Assembly (NCBI GenBank): GCA_045116675.1
Contig: JBGUMF010000037.1
Coordinates: 1-57,846 of the forward strand
Length of the DNA stretch: 57,846 nucleotides
Source of the DNA: F23-D06 sp045116675
GTDB lineage: Bacteria; Bacteroidota; Bacteroidia; Bacteroidales; WCHB1-69
Direction: 5' to 3'
The position numbers and the translations under genes are program-made. Of the stretch, positions 26,104 to 34,292 are shown in pieces. The first letter of the stretch is position 1. The number at the start of each line of letters is the position of its first letter. The notes beneath the pieces are model-generated. The model saw nothing but the letters and a program-made list of their open reading frames with translations, was not told the origin of the DNA and ran no database searches.

Positions 26104-26451
26104 TTAATAAATTGCGGGTATTCCGGCCCCATAGAGTATGCCGGCGGTTTTGTACAGGGAGAAAGCGGTCCTGACGATGACCATGTCGTTGTCCTCCGCC
26201 AGCTCGATCATCTCGTCGGTCACCACCTTGCCGCGGACCACCAGCATCAACTGGATGTCCGACATCTCGCACGTGCGTATCGACTGGAGATTGCACAAGC
26301 CGGTGAGCAGCAGCAGGCCTTCCGTGTCTTTGATGGTGAGCACGTCGCTCATCAGATCGGAGGCGAAAACCCTTTCCACCTCACGGTTCTTGAACGATTC
26401 TCCGCATACAAACTCTCCCTGTACCAATGTTGAAATTTCCTCGATAGTCAT
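26104..26451 (-). CDS. DRTGG-domain-like protein
   Basis: A 115-aa protein resembling the stand-alone DRTGG domain found next to hydrogenase-like genes. SDLMSDVLTIKDTEGLLLLTG and the ending YGAGIPAIY are the recognisable parts. It contains no P-loop. Free-standing copies beside a HATPase and an Fe-hydrogenase-like protein are known from Clostridia and Thermotogae by gene neighbourhood; biochemical function is not established. It is the first gene of the minus-strand operon, behind a TATATTTG box at 26492-26499. Confidence 0.72.
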   Translation of the reverse strand: MTIEEISTLVQGEFVCGESFKNREVERVFASDLMSDVLTIKDTEGLLLLTGLCNLQSIRTCEMSDIQLMLVVRGKVVTDEMIELAEDNDMVIVRTAFSLYKTAGILYGAGIPAIY

Positions 26452-26491
26452 TTTGCTTTTTGTATTAAAAACGGTTAAACAATTTGAGCGG

Positions 26492-26519
26492 CAAATATAC
26501 AAATTAAATCGTATCTTTG
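26492..26519. promoter_or_regulatory. Divergent back-to-back promoter pair
   Basis: Minus-strand TATATTTG at 26492-26499 drives the sensor operon; plus-strand TATCTTTG at 26512-26519 drives the TPR gene. The boxes are 12 bp apart. Confidence 0.65.
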
Positions 26520-26544
26520 CCGCCCCAAAAATTATAGACAAAAT

Positions 26545-27987
26545 ATGGACGAATTTAACGACAGAGACGCGAATAATCTGGAGAAGCTGGTGAAACGGTT
26601 CATCTCTGCCGTTGACAAGGATCAGACCATTTATCTGGACGGGGATGACCTGGAAGACGTCATCCGTTCCCTGCTGAATTACGAGCAGCTCCCCTACGCC
26701 CAGAAGGCCATCCGGCAGGCCGTTTCCCAATATCCCAACGACCCTTATTTCAGAATATACCAGGCTCATTATTACCATCTCAAGCACGAATATGATTCCG
26801 AGGAGCGGGAGCTGGACTACATAGAATCCCATTTCGAGCCCATTCCCGACACCTACTACCAGCGTGTGCTCACCGCCCTGATAAACGGCAAGGAGGTCGA
26901 TGTCATCCGCCTGTTGGAAAAGGCCGTCGCCATTGACGACGTGCTGCCGGAAGTACGCCTCCTGCTGGCCTACGAACACATTGTGCGGCGGGAGATCCGC
27001 AATGCCGTGCCCCATGCCATCCGGGCGTTCCAGCTGGAGCCCTCCATCTTCTTCGAGCTGCAGGCGCTCATCGACGAGGAACTTTTTCCCCATCATATAG
27101 CAAGAAACGAAGATCTGATCGCCTTCTATCGGCTCCTGCTGGAGGAAATGCCGATGGAAGAGTCGCTCTGGTGCGGACTAGGCATCGCCTACATGAGGGC
27201 CGAGCAGTTTGACAATGCCTCCGAGGCCTTCGAGTTCCAGACATCCCTTGAGCCAGAAGCCCCCTTCGCCTACGTCAACCTCGCCGAATCCCTGTTCGCC
27301 GCCGGCAAATACCGCGAGGCCATTTCCCATTTCCAGACCGCCAACAAGCTGACCGACTACTTCAATTTCTATGCCCAGATCGGACGCTGCTACGCCAAAC
27401 TCCACGACTACGACAACGCCTTGAAAAACCTCACCCAAGCGGACTCCAACGACCCCACCTACCCGTTCGTACTCCACGACATCGTCAGCATACTGACATC
27501 ACAAGGGGAGTTCGACAAGGCACGCAAATATCTCCGCAACAACATCCTGCGGGACCCCGGCGATGTGGAGTCCATCCTCTCCCTGATTGATCTGCTGGAC
27601 CCCGAGAAAAACGAGACGGAGATCCGAAACCTCTGCTTCATGGCCCTCCACCGGGAGGATCCGCCCATCCTCTACATTCTCTTTTTCCTCTCCAACTACG
27701 CCGTCCGGAACGACATGTACGATCCGATCATCGACCTCTGCAGCGATTATCTGGGAAATCCGGATTTCCGTCCCAGCGTCCACTACTTCATGGCCGCCCT
27801 GTTTGTCAAAAAGGGCATGATCACCGAAGGATGCCGCTACTTGGAATATGCCCTGCAATGCGATCCCAGCCGGCTCCAGCTGGACTTCCTGGAGATTGAC
27901 GAGAACATGGCCAACATCCCCGAGGTGGCCGAACTGCTGGACATCTACGCCATTGGGGATCCTTCCGATACGGATTCATTAAACTAA
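26545..27987 (+). CDS. Tetratricopeptide-repeat protein
   Basis: A 480-aa protein made almost entirely of helical TPR-like hairpins, with no signal peptide, so probably cytoplasmic. The clearest repeats run from about residue 200 to 350, for example LWCGLGIAYMRAEQFDNASEAF and YAQIGRCYAKLHDYDNALKNL. The start is very acidic (MDEFNDRD). It is the first gene of a plus-strand operon with DedA (9-nt gap) and aroE. TPR proteins are scaffolds; the partner is not visible. Start ATG 26545 lies 26 nt after the -7 box. Confidence 0.85.
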   Translation: MDEFNDRDANNLEKLVKRFISAVDKDQTIYLDGDDLEDVIRSLLNYEQLPYAQKAIRQAVSQYPNDPYFRIYQAHYYHLKHEYDSEERELDYIESHFEPIPDTYYQRVLTALINGKEVDVIRLLEKAVAIDDVLPEVRLLLAYEHIVRREIRNAVPHAIRAFQLEPSIFFELQALIDEELFPHHIARNEDLIAFYRLLLEEMPMEESLWCGLGIAYMRAEQFDNASEAFEFQTSLEPEAPFAYVNLAESLFAAGKYREAISHFQTANKLTDYFNFYAQIGRCYAKLHDYDNALKNLTQADSNDPTYPFVLHDIVSILTSQGEFDKARKYLRNNILRDPGDVESILSLIDLLDPEKNETEIRNLCFMALHREDPPILYILFFLSNYAVRNDMYDPIIDLCSDYLGNPDFRPSVHYFMAALFVKKGMITEGCRYLEYALQCDPSRLQLDFLEIDENMANIPEVAELLDIYAIGDPSDTDSLN

Positions 27988-27996
27988 TCCCATAGT

Positions 27997-28779
27997 ATGA
28001 AGAAAATTTCGACCATTCTGCTGCTTTGCACGCTCCTTGTTTCCGCACACGCCCAAAGCCCTGCGGACACAATACCCGCCAAACGCGACGCATCCCTGAC
28101 CGGACGGGTCGTTTCCTGGTACAACAGCCATCTGAACTACGGCACCGTGACGCTGCTGATGGCCGTGGAAAGCTCCTTCATCCCGTTCCCGTCCGAGGTC
28201 ATCGTGCCGCCCGCCGCCTATCAGGCCTGCAACAGCGACAACCCCGCCCTCTACAAAACGGACTCCAAGATCGTCAATGTGATCTTCGTCATCCTGTTCG
28301 CCACCTTGGGCGCACTCATCGGCGCGTTGGTCAACTATTTCCTGTCCATGATCCTGGGCCGCCCCATCATCTACTGGTTCGCCGACAGCAAGGTGGGACA
28401 TCTTCTATTGCTCAACAGCGAAAAGATAAAGAAGGCTGAAAAATATTTCATCGACAACGGCAAGAGTTCCACCCTCATCGGGCGACTGATTCCCGCCATC
28501 CGGCAGCTGATCTCCATCCCCGCCGGCCTCGCCAAGATGAACCTCGGCGTGTTCGTCCTCTTCACGACCATCGGTGCCTCCCTCTGGAACACGATTCTGG
28601 CACTGCTGGGCTACTTCGCCCACGGCCAGCAGGACCTCATCGAAAAGTACAACGACGAGCTGAAAATCGTCCTCTGGGGGCTCTGCATCCTCTTCGTGTG
28701 CTATCTGGTTTACAAAGGAGTAAAAGCCTCCCGCGCCCCGAAAGCCTCGCCCGAAGACCTTGAGACACCCGCGGAATGA
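27997..28779 (+). CDS. DedA-family inner-membrane protein
   Basis: A DedA/SNARE-associated (VTT domain) membrane protein, 260 aa. Members act as lipid or undecaprenyl-phosphate flippases. A signal-peptide-like N-terminus (ILLLCTLLVSAHAQ) precedes the domain, which is unusual for DedA. The re-entrant loop motif is ESSFIPFPSEVIVPPAA (about 58-74), and the second conserved motif GRLIPAIRQLISIPAG. Four or five hydrophobic segments follow. The C-terminus ends in a charged Pro/Glu tail. The stop overlaps the aroE start by 4 nt (ATGA). Confidence 0.88.
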   Translation: MKKISTILLLCTLLVSAHAQSPADTIPAKRDASLTGRVVSWYNSHLNYGTVTLLMAVESSFIPFPSEVIVPPAAYQACNSDNPALYKTDSKIVNVIFVILFATLGALIGALVNYFLSMILGRPIIYWFADSKVGHLLLLNSEKIKKAEKYFIDNGKSSTLIGRLIPAIRQLISIPAGLAKMNLGVFVLFTTIGASLWNTILALLGYFAHGQQDLIEKYNDELKIVLWGLCILFVCYLVYKGVKASRAPKASPEDLETPAE

Positions 28780-29537
28780 GACAGTACGGACTGATCGGCA
28801 AGACGTTGGGGCACAGCTTCTCCCAAGCCTATTTCCAGCAGAAGTTCGCAGCCGAGGAGCGTCCCGACTGCCGGTACGACAACTTCGAGCTGCCCACCAT
28901 AGACTTTTTACGGACGTTTGTCCTCCAACATCCCGACCTGCAGGGATTCAACGTGACCATACCCTATAAAAAAGTAATCCTGCCCTTTTTGGACGAACTG
29001 GACCCCGAAGCGGAGCAAATCGGGGCGGTGAACACCGTGCGCGTGCTGCGCGACGGCCAAGGTCCTCACTTAGTCGGCTTCAACACGGATGCGGAGGGCT
29101 TCCGGCTTTCGTTGGCCGGCACGCCCCTACCCTCCCGCGCCCTGATTCTGGGCACCGGCGGCGCGTCGGCGGCTGTGGGTTTCGTCCTGTGCCAGCTGGA
29201 CGTGGTCTACCTCACCGTCTCGCGTCACCCCGACGAAAAGCAAATCTCCTACGCACAGCTCACCCCTGACATCATAAGACAACACCCGCTGATTGTTAAC
29301 TGCACACCCGCGGGCATGCACCCGCATGTGACGGACTGTCCGTCGCTGCCCTACGAAGCCATCACGGAGCAGCACTTTTTATACGATTTAATATATAATC
29401 CCGAAGAGACCCTCTTCCTGCGGGAGGGCCGCCTGCGTGGGGCCCGCACCCGGAACGGCACCCGGATGCTGCACCTGCAGGCCGAAGCCGCCTGGAGAAT
29501 CTGGAACCAGCCTAAAAGAACATTATATTCTGAATGA
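28776..29537 (+). CDS. aroE: Shikimate dehydrogenase
   Basis: NADPH-dependent reduction of 3-dehydroshikimate in aromatic amino-acid synthesis, 253 aa. The substrate site has GHSFSQ (residues 12-17), NVTIPYK with the catalytic Lys65, and GAVNTV. The nucleotide-binding loop is LGTGGASAA, and the closing helix GTRMLHLQAEAAWRIW. It is translationally coupled to DedA through a 4-nt overlap. Its 3' end overlaps the convergent DUF721 gene by 26 nt. Confidence 0.95.
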   Translation: MRQYGLIGKTLGHSFSQAYFQQKFAAEERPDCRYDNFELPTIDFLRTFVLQHPDLQGFNVTIPYKKVILPFLDELDPEAEQIGAVNTVRVLRDGQGPHLVGFNTDAEGFRLSLAGTPLPSRALILGTGGASAAVGFVLCQLDVVYLTVSRHPDEKQISYAQLTPDIIRQHPLIVNCTPAGMHPHVTDCPSLPYEAITEQHFLYDLIYNPEETLFLREGRLRGARTRNGTRMLHLQAEAAWRIWNQPKRTLYSE

Positions 29538-29802
29538 CGGGAACCGTATAGTCCGCATTGATGCGCTCGATGATCATGGACTTCCGCCCGTTCAGCTCAA
29601 AGCGGAGGGCGGCGTTCGGGACCTTCACCTTCAGGATTCCGTTGCGGATGGAGATGCATTGCGACTGCGCCGCGCACATCTCGCCCACATACTCCGGCCA
29701 ACGGTCCATGACGGTCCGTTCGGCATACAGTTTCTGTTTGCCGTTTTTGTTGACAAAATCATGGATCAGGTCTTTCAGAGTATGGGTTTCAGCCTTGTGC
29801 AT
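29512..29802 (-). CDS. DUF721/DciA-family protein
   Basis: A 96-aa protein of the DUF721 family, related to the KH-like domain of DciA, the loader of DnaB helicase in many bacteria. Recognisable parts are VMDRWPEYVGEMCAAQSQ and LKVKVPNAALRFELNGRKS, with a final basic segment. The ATG at 29802 is right after a TATCTTTG box (29824-29831); the upstream frame would run through the divergent promoter. It converges on aroE with a 26-nt overlap. A role in replication initiation is inferred from the family. Confidence 0.82.
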   Translation of the reverse strand: MHKAETHTLKDLIHDFVNKNGKQKLYAERTVMDRWPEYVGEMCAAQSQCISIRNGILKVKVPNAALRFELNGRKSMIIERINADYTVPVIQNIMFF

Positions 29803-29823
29803 AGCAGGATTGTTTTTCAGCGG

Positions 29824-29852
29824 CAAAGATACGGATATTTTCCGTACTTTTG
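29824..29852. promoter_or_regulatory. Divergent back-to-back promoter pair
   Basis: Minus-strand TATCTTTG at 29824-29831 for the DUF721 gene, and plus-strand TACTTTTG at 29845-29852 for hflX. The boxes are 13 bp apart. Confidence 0.65.
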
Positions 29853-29902
29853 CGCTTTCGTATAAACAAGGAACAACCGTTGTTCCGCCAACCCCATAAC
29901 CC

Positions 29903-31093
29903 ATGTCCAAACCACTGTCCGAAACCCCGCTTGAGAGAGCTGTCCTGCTGGCTGCCTCCACCCCCGCCGTCACCGAAGAGAAGACCCGCGAATATCTGGA
30001 CGAGCTGGCCTTCCTGCTGGACACCGCCGGCGGTACTGCCGTCCGCATGTTCGTGCAGAACCTGCCTTATCCGGACCCACGCACCTACCTCGGCTCCGGC
30101 AAGATCAAGGAGGTAGCCGAATATGTGCACGGGAATGACATCGGGATGGTGGTGGTGGACGACGAGCTGACCCCTTCCCAACAGCGCAACATTGAGGCCG
30201 TGCTTGGCTGCAAGGTCATGGACCGCACGCACCTCATCCTCGACATCTTCGCCAAGCGGGCCCAGACCGCCCACGCCAAGGTGCAGGTGGAGCTGGCGCA
30301 GTACAAGTACCTGCTGCCGCGCCTGACGGGCATGTGGACGCACTTGGAGAAGCAGCGCGGCGGCATCGGCATGAGAGGCCCCGGCGAGAAGGAGATTGAA
30401 ACCGACCGGCGTATCATCCGGAACCGCATCTCCCTGTTAGAGAGCAAGCTCCGTGACATCGACCGACAGAAGGCCACCCAGCGCAGCCATCGCGACAAGT
30501 TCGTGCGCGTGGCACTCGTAGGCTATACCAACGTGGGCAAATCCACCATCATGAACATGTTGAGCAACGCCGACGTGTTTGCCGAGAACAAGCTCTTCGC
30601 CACCCTGGACACCACCGTGCGCAAGGTCGTCTTCGGCAACCTGCCCTTCCTGCTCTCCGATACGGTGGGCTTCATCCGCAAGCTCCCACACGGACTGGTG
30701 GAATCGTTCAAGTCCACGCTGGATGAGATCCGCGAGACCGACCTCCTGATTCACGTGGTGGACATCAGCCATCCCGATTTCGAGGAACAGATTGCCGTGG
30801 TGAACCAGACCTTGGCCGACATTGGGGCGGGCGGCAAGCCTTCCATCCTCCTTTTCAACAAGATAGACCAGTACACCTGGGTGGAGAAAGACCCCGAGGA
30901 CCTGACCCCGAAAGGCAAGGAGAACATCACCCTGGAGGAACTGAAAGCCACCTGGATGGCTAAAGCCACCACCAAGACCTTCTTCATCTCCGCCAAAACC
31001 AAGGAGAATGTGAACGAGATGAAGGAGATGCTGTACGAGGAAATAAAAAAACTGCACATCCAGATCTACCCGTACAATAATTTCCTGTATTAG
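29903..31093 (+). CDS. hflX: GTPase HflX
   Basis: Ribosome-associated GTPase that rescues or splits stalled ribosomes under stress, 396 aa. The N-terminal domain contains YLGSGKIKE, and the Gly-rich linker RGGIGMRGPGEKEIETDRR is the family hallmark. G motifs: G1 GYTNVGKST, G3 DTVGF, G4 NKID, G5 SAK. Length and order match typical HflX. The promoter box at 29845-29852 gives a 50-nt leader. Confidence 0.96.
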   Translation: MSKPLSETPLERAVLLAASTPAVTEEKTREYLDELAFLLDTAGGTAVRMFVQNLPYPDPRTYLGSGKIKEVAEYVHGNDIGMVVVDDELTPSQQRNIEAVLGCKVMDRTHLILDIFAKRAQTAHAKVQVELAQYKYLLPRLTGMWTHLEKQRGGIGMRGPGEKEIETDRRIIRNRISLLESKLRDIDRQKATQRSHRDKFVRVALVGYTNVGKSTIMNMLSNADVFAENKLFATLDTTVRKVVFGNLPFLLSDTVGFIRKLPHGLVESFKSTLDEIRETDLLIHVVDISHPDFEEQIAVVNQTLADIGAGGKPSILLFNKIDQYTWVEKDPEDLTPKGKENITLEELKATWMAKATTKTFFISAKTKENVNEMKEMLYEEIKKLHIQIYPYNNFLY

Positions 31094-31266
31094 GGTCAAC
31101 ATACCACCAATAGACCATACCCATCTCCCATTTCATTTTGCGGATTCAGAGCGTCTCGACTTATTAACAATTTGAGCTCGTTTTTCTGCAACCCCTTATT
31201 TGGAAAAGGCTTCCAATGTGGATAACTATTCCTGTCGTTTTCGGAAGAGAGCACCCTTAAAAATCG
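31094..31266. other. Gap between hflX and the cobalamin riboswitch
   Basis: This 173-bp stretch holds no gene I can support. The first 40 bp are C/A-rich with a faint 7-bp rhythm, too weak to call a tract. No terminator for hflX is evident. Confidence 0.5.
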
Positions 31267-31274
31267 TACTTTTG
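31267..31274 (+). promoter_or_regulatory. -7 promoter box of the nrdDG operon
   Basis: TACTTTTG just upstream of the riboswitch, so that the aptamer would start a few nucleotides into the transcript. The leader to the nrdD ATG is about 260 nt. Confidence 0.65.
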
Positions 31275-31282
31275 CAACCGGA

Positions 31283-31442
31283 TTCAGGTTCCGAATGGAT
31301 CAAAAGGGAATCCTGTGAAAATCAGGAGCTATTCCCGTAGCTGTCAGTCCTTTACAACTCTCCGGCACCTATGTCACTGACAACCTCCCCGTTGTCGGGA
31401 AGACGCCGGAAAGCAGGATAAGCCAGAAGACCTGCCTGCATC
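31283..31442 (+). promoter_or_regulatory. Cobalamin (B12) riboswitch
   Basis: The conserved blocks of the adenosylcobalamin aptamer appear in order: AAAAGGGAATCCTGTGAAAA (31302-31321), CAGGAGC and a CCCGTAGCTGT block (31334-31344), TGTCACTG (31372-31379), GGGAAGACGCC (31397-31407), and the B12 box AGCCAGAAGACCTGCC (31421-31436). Downstream is a small GTCC-GCAA-GGAC hairpin (31478-31489). No terminator-like T run lies before nrdD, so control may be at translation. The element is well established; placing it before a B12-independent ribonucleotide reductase implies repression when B12 is plentiful. Confidence 0.92.
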
Positions 31443-31540
31443 TGACAAAACGTAGCTTTCGGGATAAAAGCACACTTGTCCGCAAGGACCATTCTATTCC
31501 GGTAAGTTGCCCAAATAACAACTTAACACAAACCAAACCT

Positions 31541-33631
31541 ATGATCGAAACCACTTACATTATCAAACGCAACGGCAAGAGAGAGCCGTTTTCCATGGAG
31601 AAGATCCGCAGCGCCATCACCAAGGCGTTCGTGTCGGTGGACTCCTTCCCCACGCAGGAAATCATGACCAACATCCTGGGCCGCCTTTCCATCCATGACG
31701 GCATCTCCGTGGAGGAGATCCAGAATCAGGTGGAGAAATCCCTGATGGCCGAGCGCTACTATGAAGTGGCCAAATCATACATCCTTTACCGCCAGAAACA
31801 CTATGAAGACCGCGAAGTGAAGGACAAACTCGACTTCCTCATCAACTACTGCAATGCCAAGAACGCCGCCACCGGCAGCAAGTACGACGCCAACGCCAAC
31901 GTGGAAAAGAAGAACATCGCCACGCTCATCGGCGAGCTGCCCAAGTCGAGCTTCATCCGCCTCAACCGCCGCATGTTGTGCGACCGCATCAAGGAGATGT
32001 TCGGCAAAGAGGTGTCCGACAAATACCTGTATCTCCTTAACCATCATTTCATCTACAAAAACGACGAGACGAGCATCGCCAACTACTGCGCCAGCATCAC
32101 CATGTACCCGTGGCTGCTCAGCGGCACCCAGAGCATCGGCGGCAACGCCACCCGACCCACGAACCTGAAATCGTTCTGCGGCGGCTTCATCAACATGGTG
32201 TTCATGGTTTCCAGCATGCTGAGCGGCGCCTGCGCCACCCCCGAGTTCCTGATGTACCTCAACTACTTCATCGAACAGGAATACGGCACCGACTACTACA
32301 AGAACCCCGACAAGGTGGTGGACCTCTCCAGCAAACAGCGCACCATCGACAAGATGATCACCGACTGCTTCCAGCAAGTGGTCTATTCCATCAACCAGCC
32401 CACGGGCGCCCGCAACTTCCAGTCCGTGTTCTGGAACATATCCTACTACGACAAATACTATTTCAAGAGCCTCTTCGGCGAGTTCCGCTTCCCCGACGGC
32501 AGCCAACCCCACTGGGAGTCCGTCAGCTGGCTTCAGAAACGCTTTATGCGCTGGTTCAACCAGGAGCGCACCCGCGCCGTGCTCACCTTCCCCGTGGAAA
32601 CCATGGCCCTGCTCTCCGAGAACGGAGACATCAAGGACAAGGAGTACGCCGATTTCACCGCGGAGATGTATGCCGAGGGACACTCCTTCTTCACCTACGT
32701 GAGCGACAACGCCGACTCATTGAGCAGCTGCTGCCGTCTGCGTAACGAGATCAAGGACAACGGTTTCAGCTACACCCTTGGCGCCGGCGGCGTGTCCACC
32801 GGATCCAAGAGCGTGCTCACCATCAACCTCAACCGCTGCATCCAAGAGGCGCACCGCCTGGACAAACCCTACCTGCAATATCTGGAGGATATCATCGACC
32901 TGACCCACAAGGTGCAGATGTCATACAATGAAAACCTCAAATATTTGTTGGAGAAGGGCATGCTGCCGCTGTTCGATGCCGGCTTCATCGCCATCAACCG
33001 CCAATACCTCACCATCGGCATCAACGGTCTGGTGGAGGCTGCCGAGTTCATGGGCATCCCCATCAACGACAACATGGAGTACCAGAAGTTCGTGGAGGGC
33101 ATCTTGGGCCTCATCGAAAAATACAACAAGAAATACAGCAAGAAAGGCCTGCTCTTCAACTGCGAGATGATTCCGGCCGAGAATGTGGGCGTGAAACATG
33201 CCAAATGGGACAAGGAGGATGGTTACGAAGTGCCTCGCGACTGCTACAACAGCTATTTCTACATTGTGGAGGACGATTCCTTGGACATCATCGACAAGTT
33301 CAAACTGCACGGGCGCAACTACATCACACACCTCACCGGTGGATCCGCCCTGCACATGAATCTGGCCGAGCACCTCTCACAGAAACAGTATCGCCAGCTG
33401 CTGCGCGTGGCGGCCAAGGAGGGTTGTAACTATTTCACTTTCAACATCCCCAACACGCTGTGCAACAACTGCGGCCATATTGACAAACGTTATCTGAAAG
33501 AGTGTCCCCACTGCCACAGCAAGAATGTGGACTATCTCACCCGTATCATCGGCTACATGAAACGCGTCAGCAATTTCTCGCATGCACGCCAGATCGAGGC
33601 CAGCAAGAGATATTACGGGACTATGAAGTAA
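31541..33631 (+). CDS. nrdD: Anaerobic (class III) ribonucleoside-triphosphate reductase
   Basis: Oxygen-sensitive glycyl-radical enzyme making dNTPs, 696 aa. An N-terminal ATP-cone (IKRNGKREPFSMEKIRSAI, about 8-90) gives allosteric control. The catalytic barrel includes the SLSSCCRLRNE segment. A C-terminal zinc site has CNNCGH and CPHCHSK, and the radical glycine is Gly671 in TRIIGYMKRVSNFS. It is the first gene after the cobalamin riboswitch. The activase gene nrdG follows after a 109-nt gap filled largely by a 7-bp-period tract. A class II enzyme (nrdJ) is expected elsewhere in the genome; that is inference. Confidence 0.96.
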   Translation: MIETTYIIKRNGKREPFSMEKIRSAITKAFVSVDSFPTQEIMTNILGRLSIHDGISVEEIQNQVEKSLMAERYYEVAKSYILYRQKHYEDREVKDKLDFLINYCNAKNAATGSKYDANANVEKKNIATLIGELPKSSFIRLNRRMLCDRIKEMFGKEVSDKYLYLLNHHFIYKNDETSIANYCASITMYPWLLSGTQSIGGNATRPTNLKSFCGGFINMVFMVSSMLSGACATPEFLMYLNYFIEQEYGTDYYKNPDKVVDLSSKQRTIDKMITDCFQQVVYSINQPTGARNFQSVFWNISYYDKYYFKSLFGEFRFPDGSQPHWESVSWLQKRFMRWFNQERTRAVLTFPVETMALLSENGDIKDKEYADFTAEMYAEGHSFFTYVSDNADSLSSCCRLRNEIKDNGFSYTLGAGGVSTGSKSVLTINLNRCIQEAHRLDKPYLQYLEDIIDLTHKVQMSYNENLKYLLEKGMLPLFDAGFIAINRQYLTIGINGLVEAAEFMGIPINDNMEYQKFVEGILGLIEKYNKKYSKKGLLFNCEMIPAENVGVKHAKWDKEDGYEVPRDCYNSYFYIVEDDSLDIIDKFKLHGRNYITHLTGGSALHMNLAEHLSQKQYRQLLRVAAKEGCNYFTFNIPNTLCNNCGHIDKRYLKECPHCHSKNVDYLTRIIGYMKRVSNFSHARQIEASKRYYGTMK

Positions 33632-33633
33632 TC

Positions 33634-33703
33634 AGACTGAAGACCGAAGACTGGAGACGACATCATTCATTGATCTACAGTCTATCGTCTATAGTCTAAA
33701 AGT
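33634..33703. repeat. Degenerate tandem tract with 7-bp period
   Basis: Ten units of 7 bp begin 2 nt after the nrdD stop, for example AGACTGA, AGACCGA early and TATCGTC, TATAGTC late. The unit sequence drifts along the tract while the period holds. Confidence 0.75.
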
Positions 33704-33740
33704 TCACGTAACCATTTACAAGCACTAATTTCATATCGTC

Positions 33741-34202
33741 TTGAAATATCATAACTACGACATTGTATTTCAGGAGATTCCCGACGAGGTGACGTTGGCC
33801 ATCAACATCACGCATTGTCCGAACCTCTGCGAAGGGTGCCATAGTCCGCACCTGCGGGAGGATTTTGGAGCGGTGTTGGACGCTGCCGCTTTGGACCGAT
33901 TGCTGGCGCGCTATGCGGACGACATCACGTGCGTGTGCTTCATGGGCGGCGACCGCGATGTGCCGGCGGTGGAGCGTCTGGCGGAACATGTACGCACACA
34001 ATACCATCTGAAAACGGGCTGGTACTCCGGGCGCAACGAGATGCCACCCCACCCCAATGTGTTTGATTTCATTAAATTAGGACCCTACATTCCAGAAAAG
34101 GGCAGTCTGAAACAACGTACCACCAACCAACGCCTTTACCGCAGAAACGGAGAGGACTGGGAGGATATCACAGGACGGTTTTGGAGAGCGGTGGAATTGT
34201 AA
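33741..34202 (+). CDS. nrdG: Anaerobic ribonucleotide reductase activating protein
   Basis: A radical SAM activase that generates the glycyl radical on NrdD, 153 aa. The cluster motif is Cys26-x3-Cys30-x2-Cys33 in HCPNLCEGC; FMGGDRDVPAVE is the SAM-binding GGD segment, and FIKLGPY is also conserved. The only start that keeps the family N-terminus is TTG at 33741; no in-frame ATG lies between the upstream stop and the cluster. It is in the same transcript as nrdD and hence under the B12 riboswitch. Confidence 0.9.
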   Translation: MKYHNYDIVFQEIPDEVTLAINITHCPNLCEGCHSPHLREDFGAVLDAAALDRLLARYADDITCVCFMGGDRDVPAVERLAEHVRTQYHLKTGWYSGRNEMPPHPNVFDFIKLGPYIPEKGSLKQRTTNQRLYRRNGEDWEDITGRFWRAVEL

Positions 34203-34226
34203 AATATACGACAGGAGACGTATATT
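34203..34226. other. Hairpin after nrdG
   Basis: AATATACG (34203-34210) and its exact complement (34219-34226) around an 8-nt loop, 1 nt past the nrdG stop. No T run follows directly, so it may be a weak terminator or a stabilising 3' structure. Confidence 0.4.
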
Positions 34227-34255
34227 GATTTTGATCAAGGAAAGCTTTTTTTTTG

Positions 34256-34263
34256 TATTTTTG
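34256..34263 (+). promoter_or_regulatory. -7 promoter box of the glycosyltransferase gene
   Basis: TATTTTTG, 29 nt before the ATG at 34293. A TTG lies at 34231-34233, at 22-bp spacing. Confidence 0.55.
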
Positions 34264-34292
34264 CGCGTTTTTTTAGGCTTTCCTGAATCAAG

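Noticed and set aside
31369..31554. Short minus-strand frame within the nrdD leader
   Set aside because: It lies across the cobalamin riboswitch, whose conserved blocks explain the sequence.
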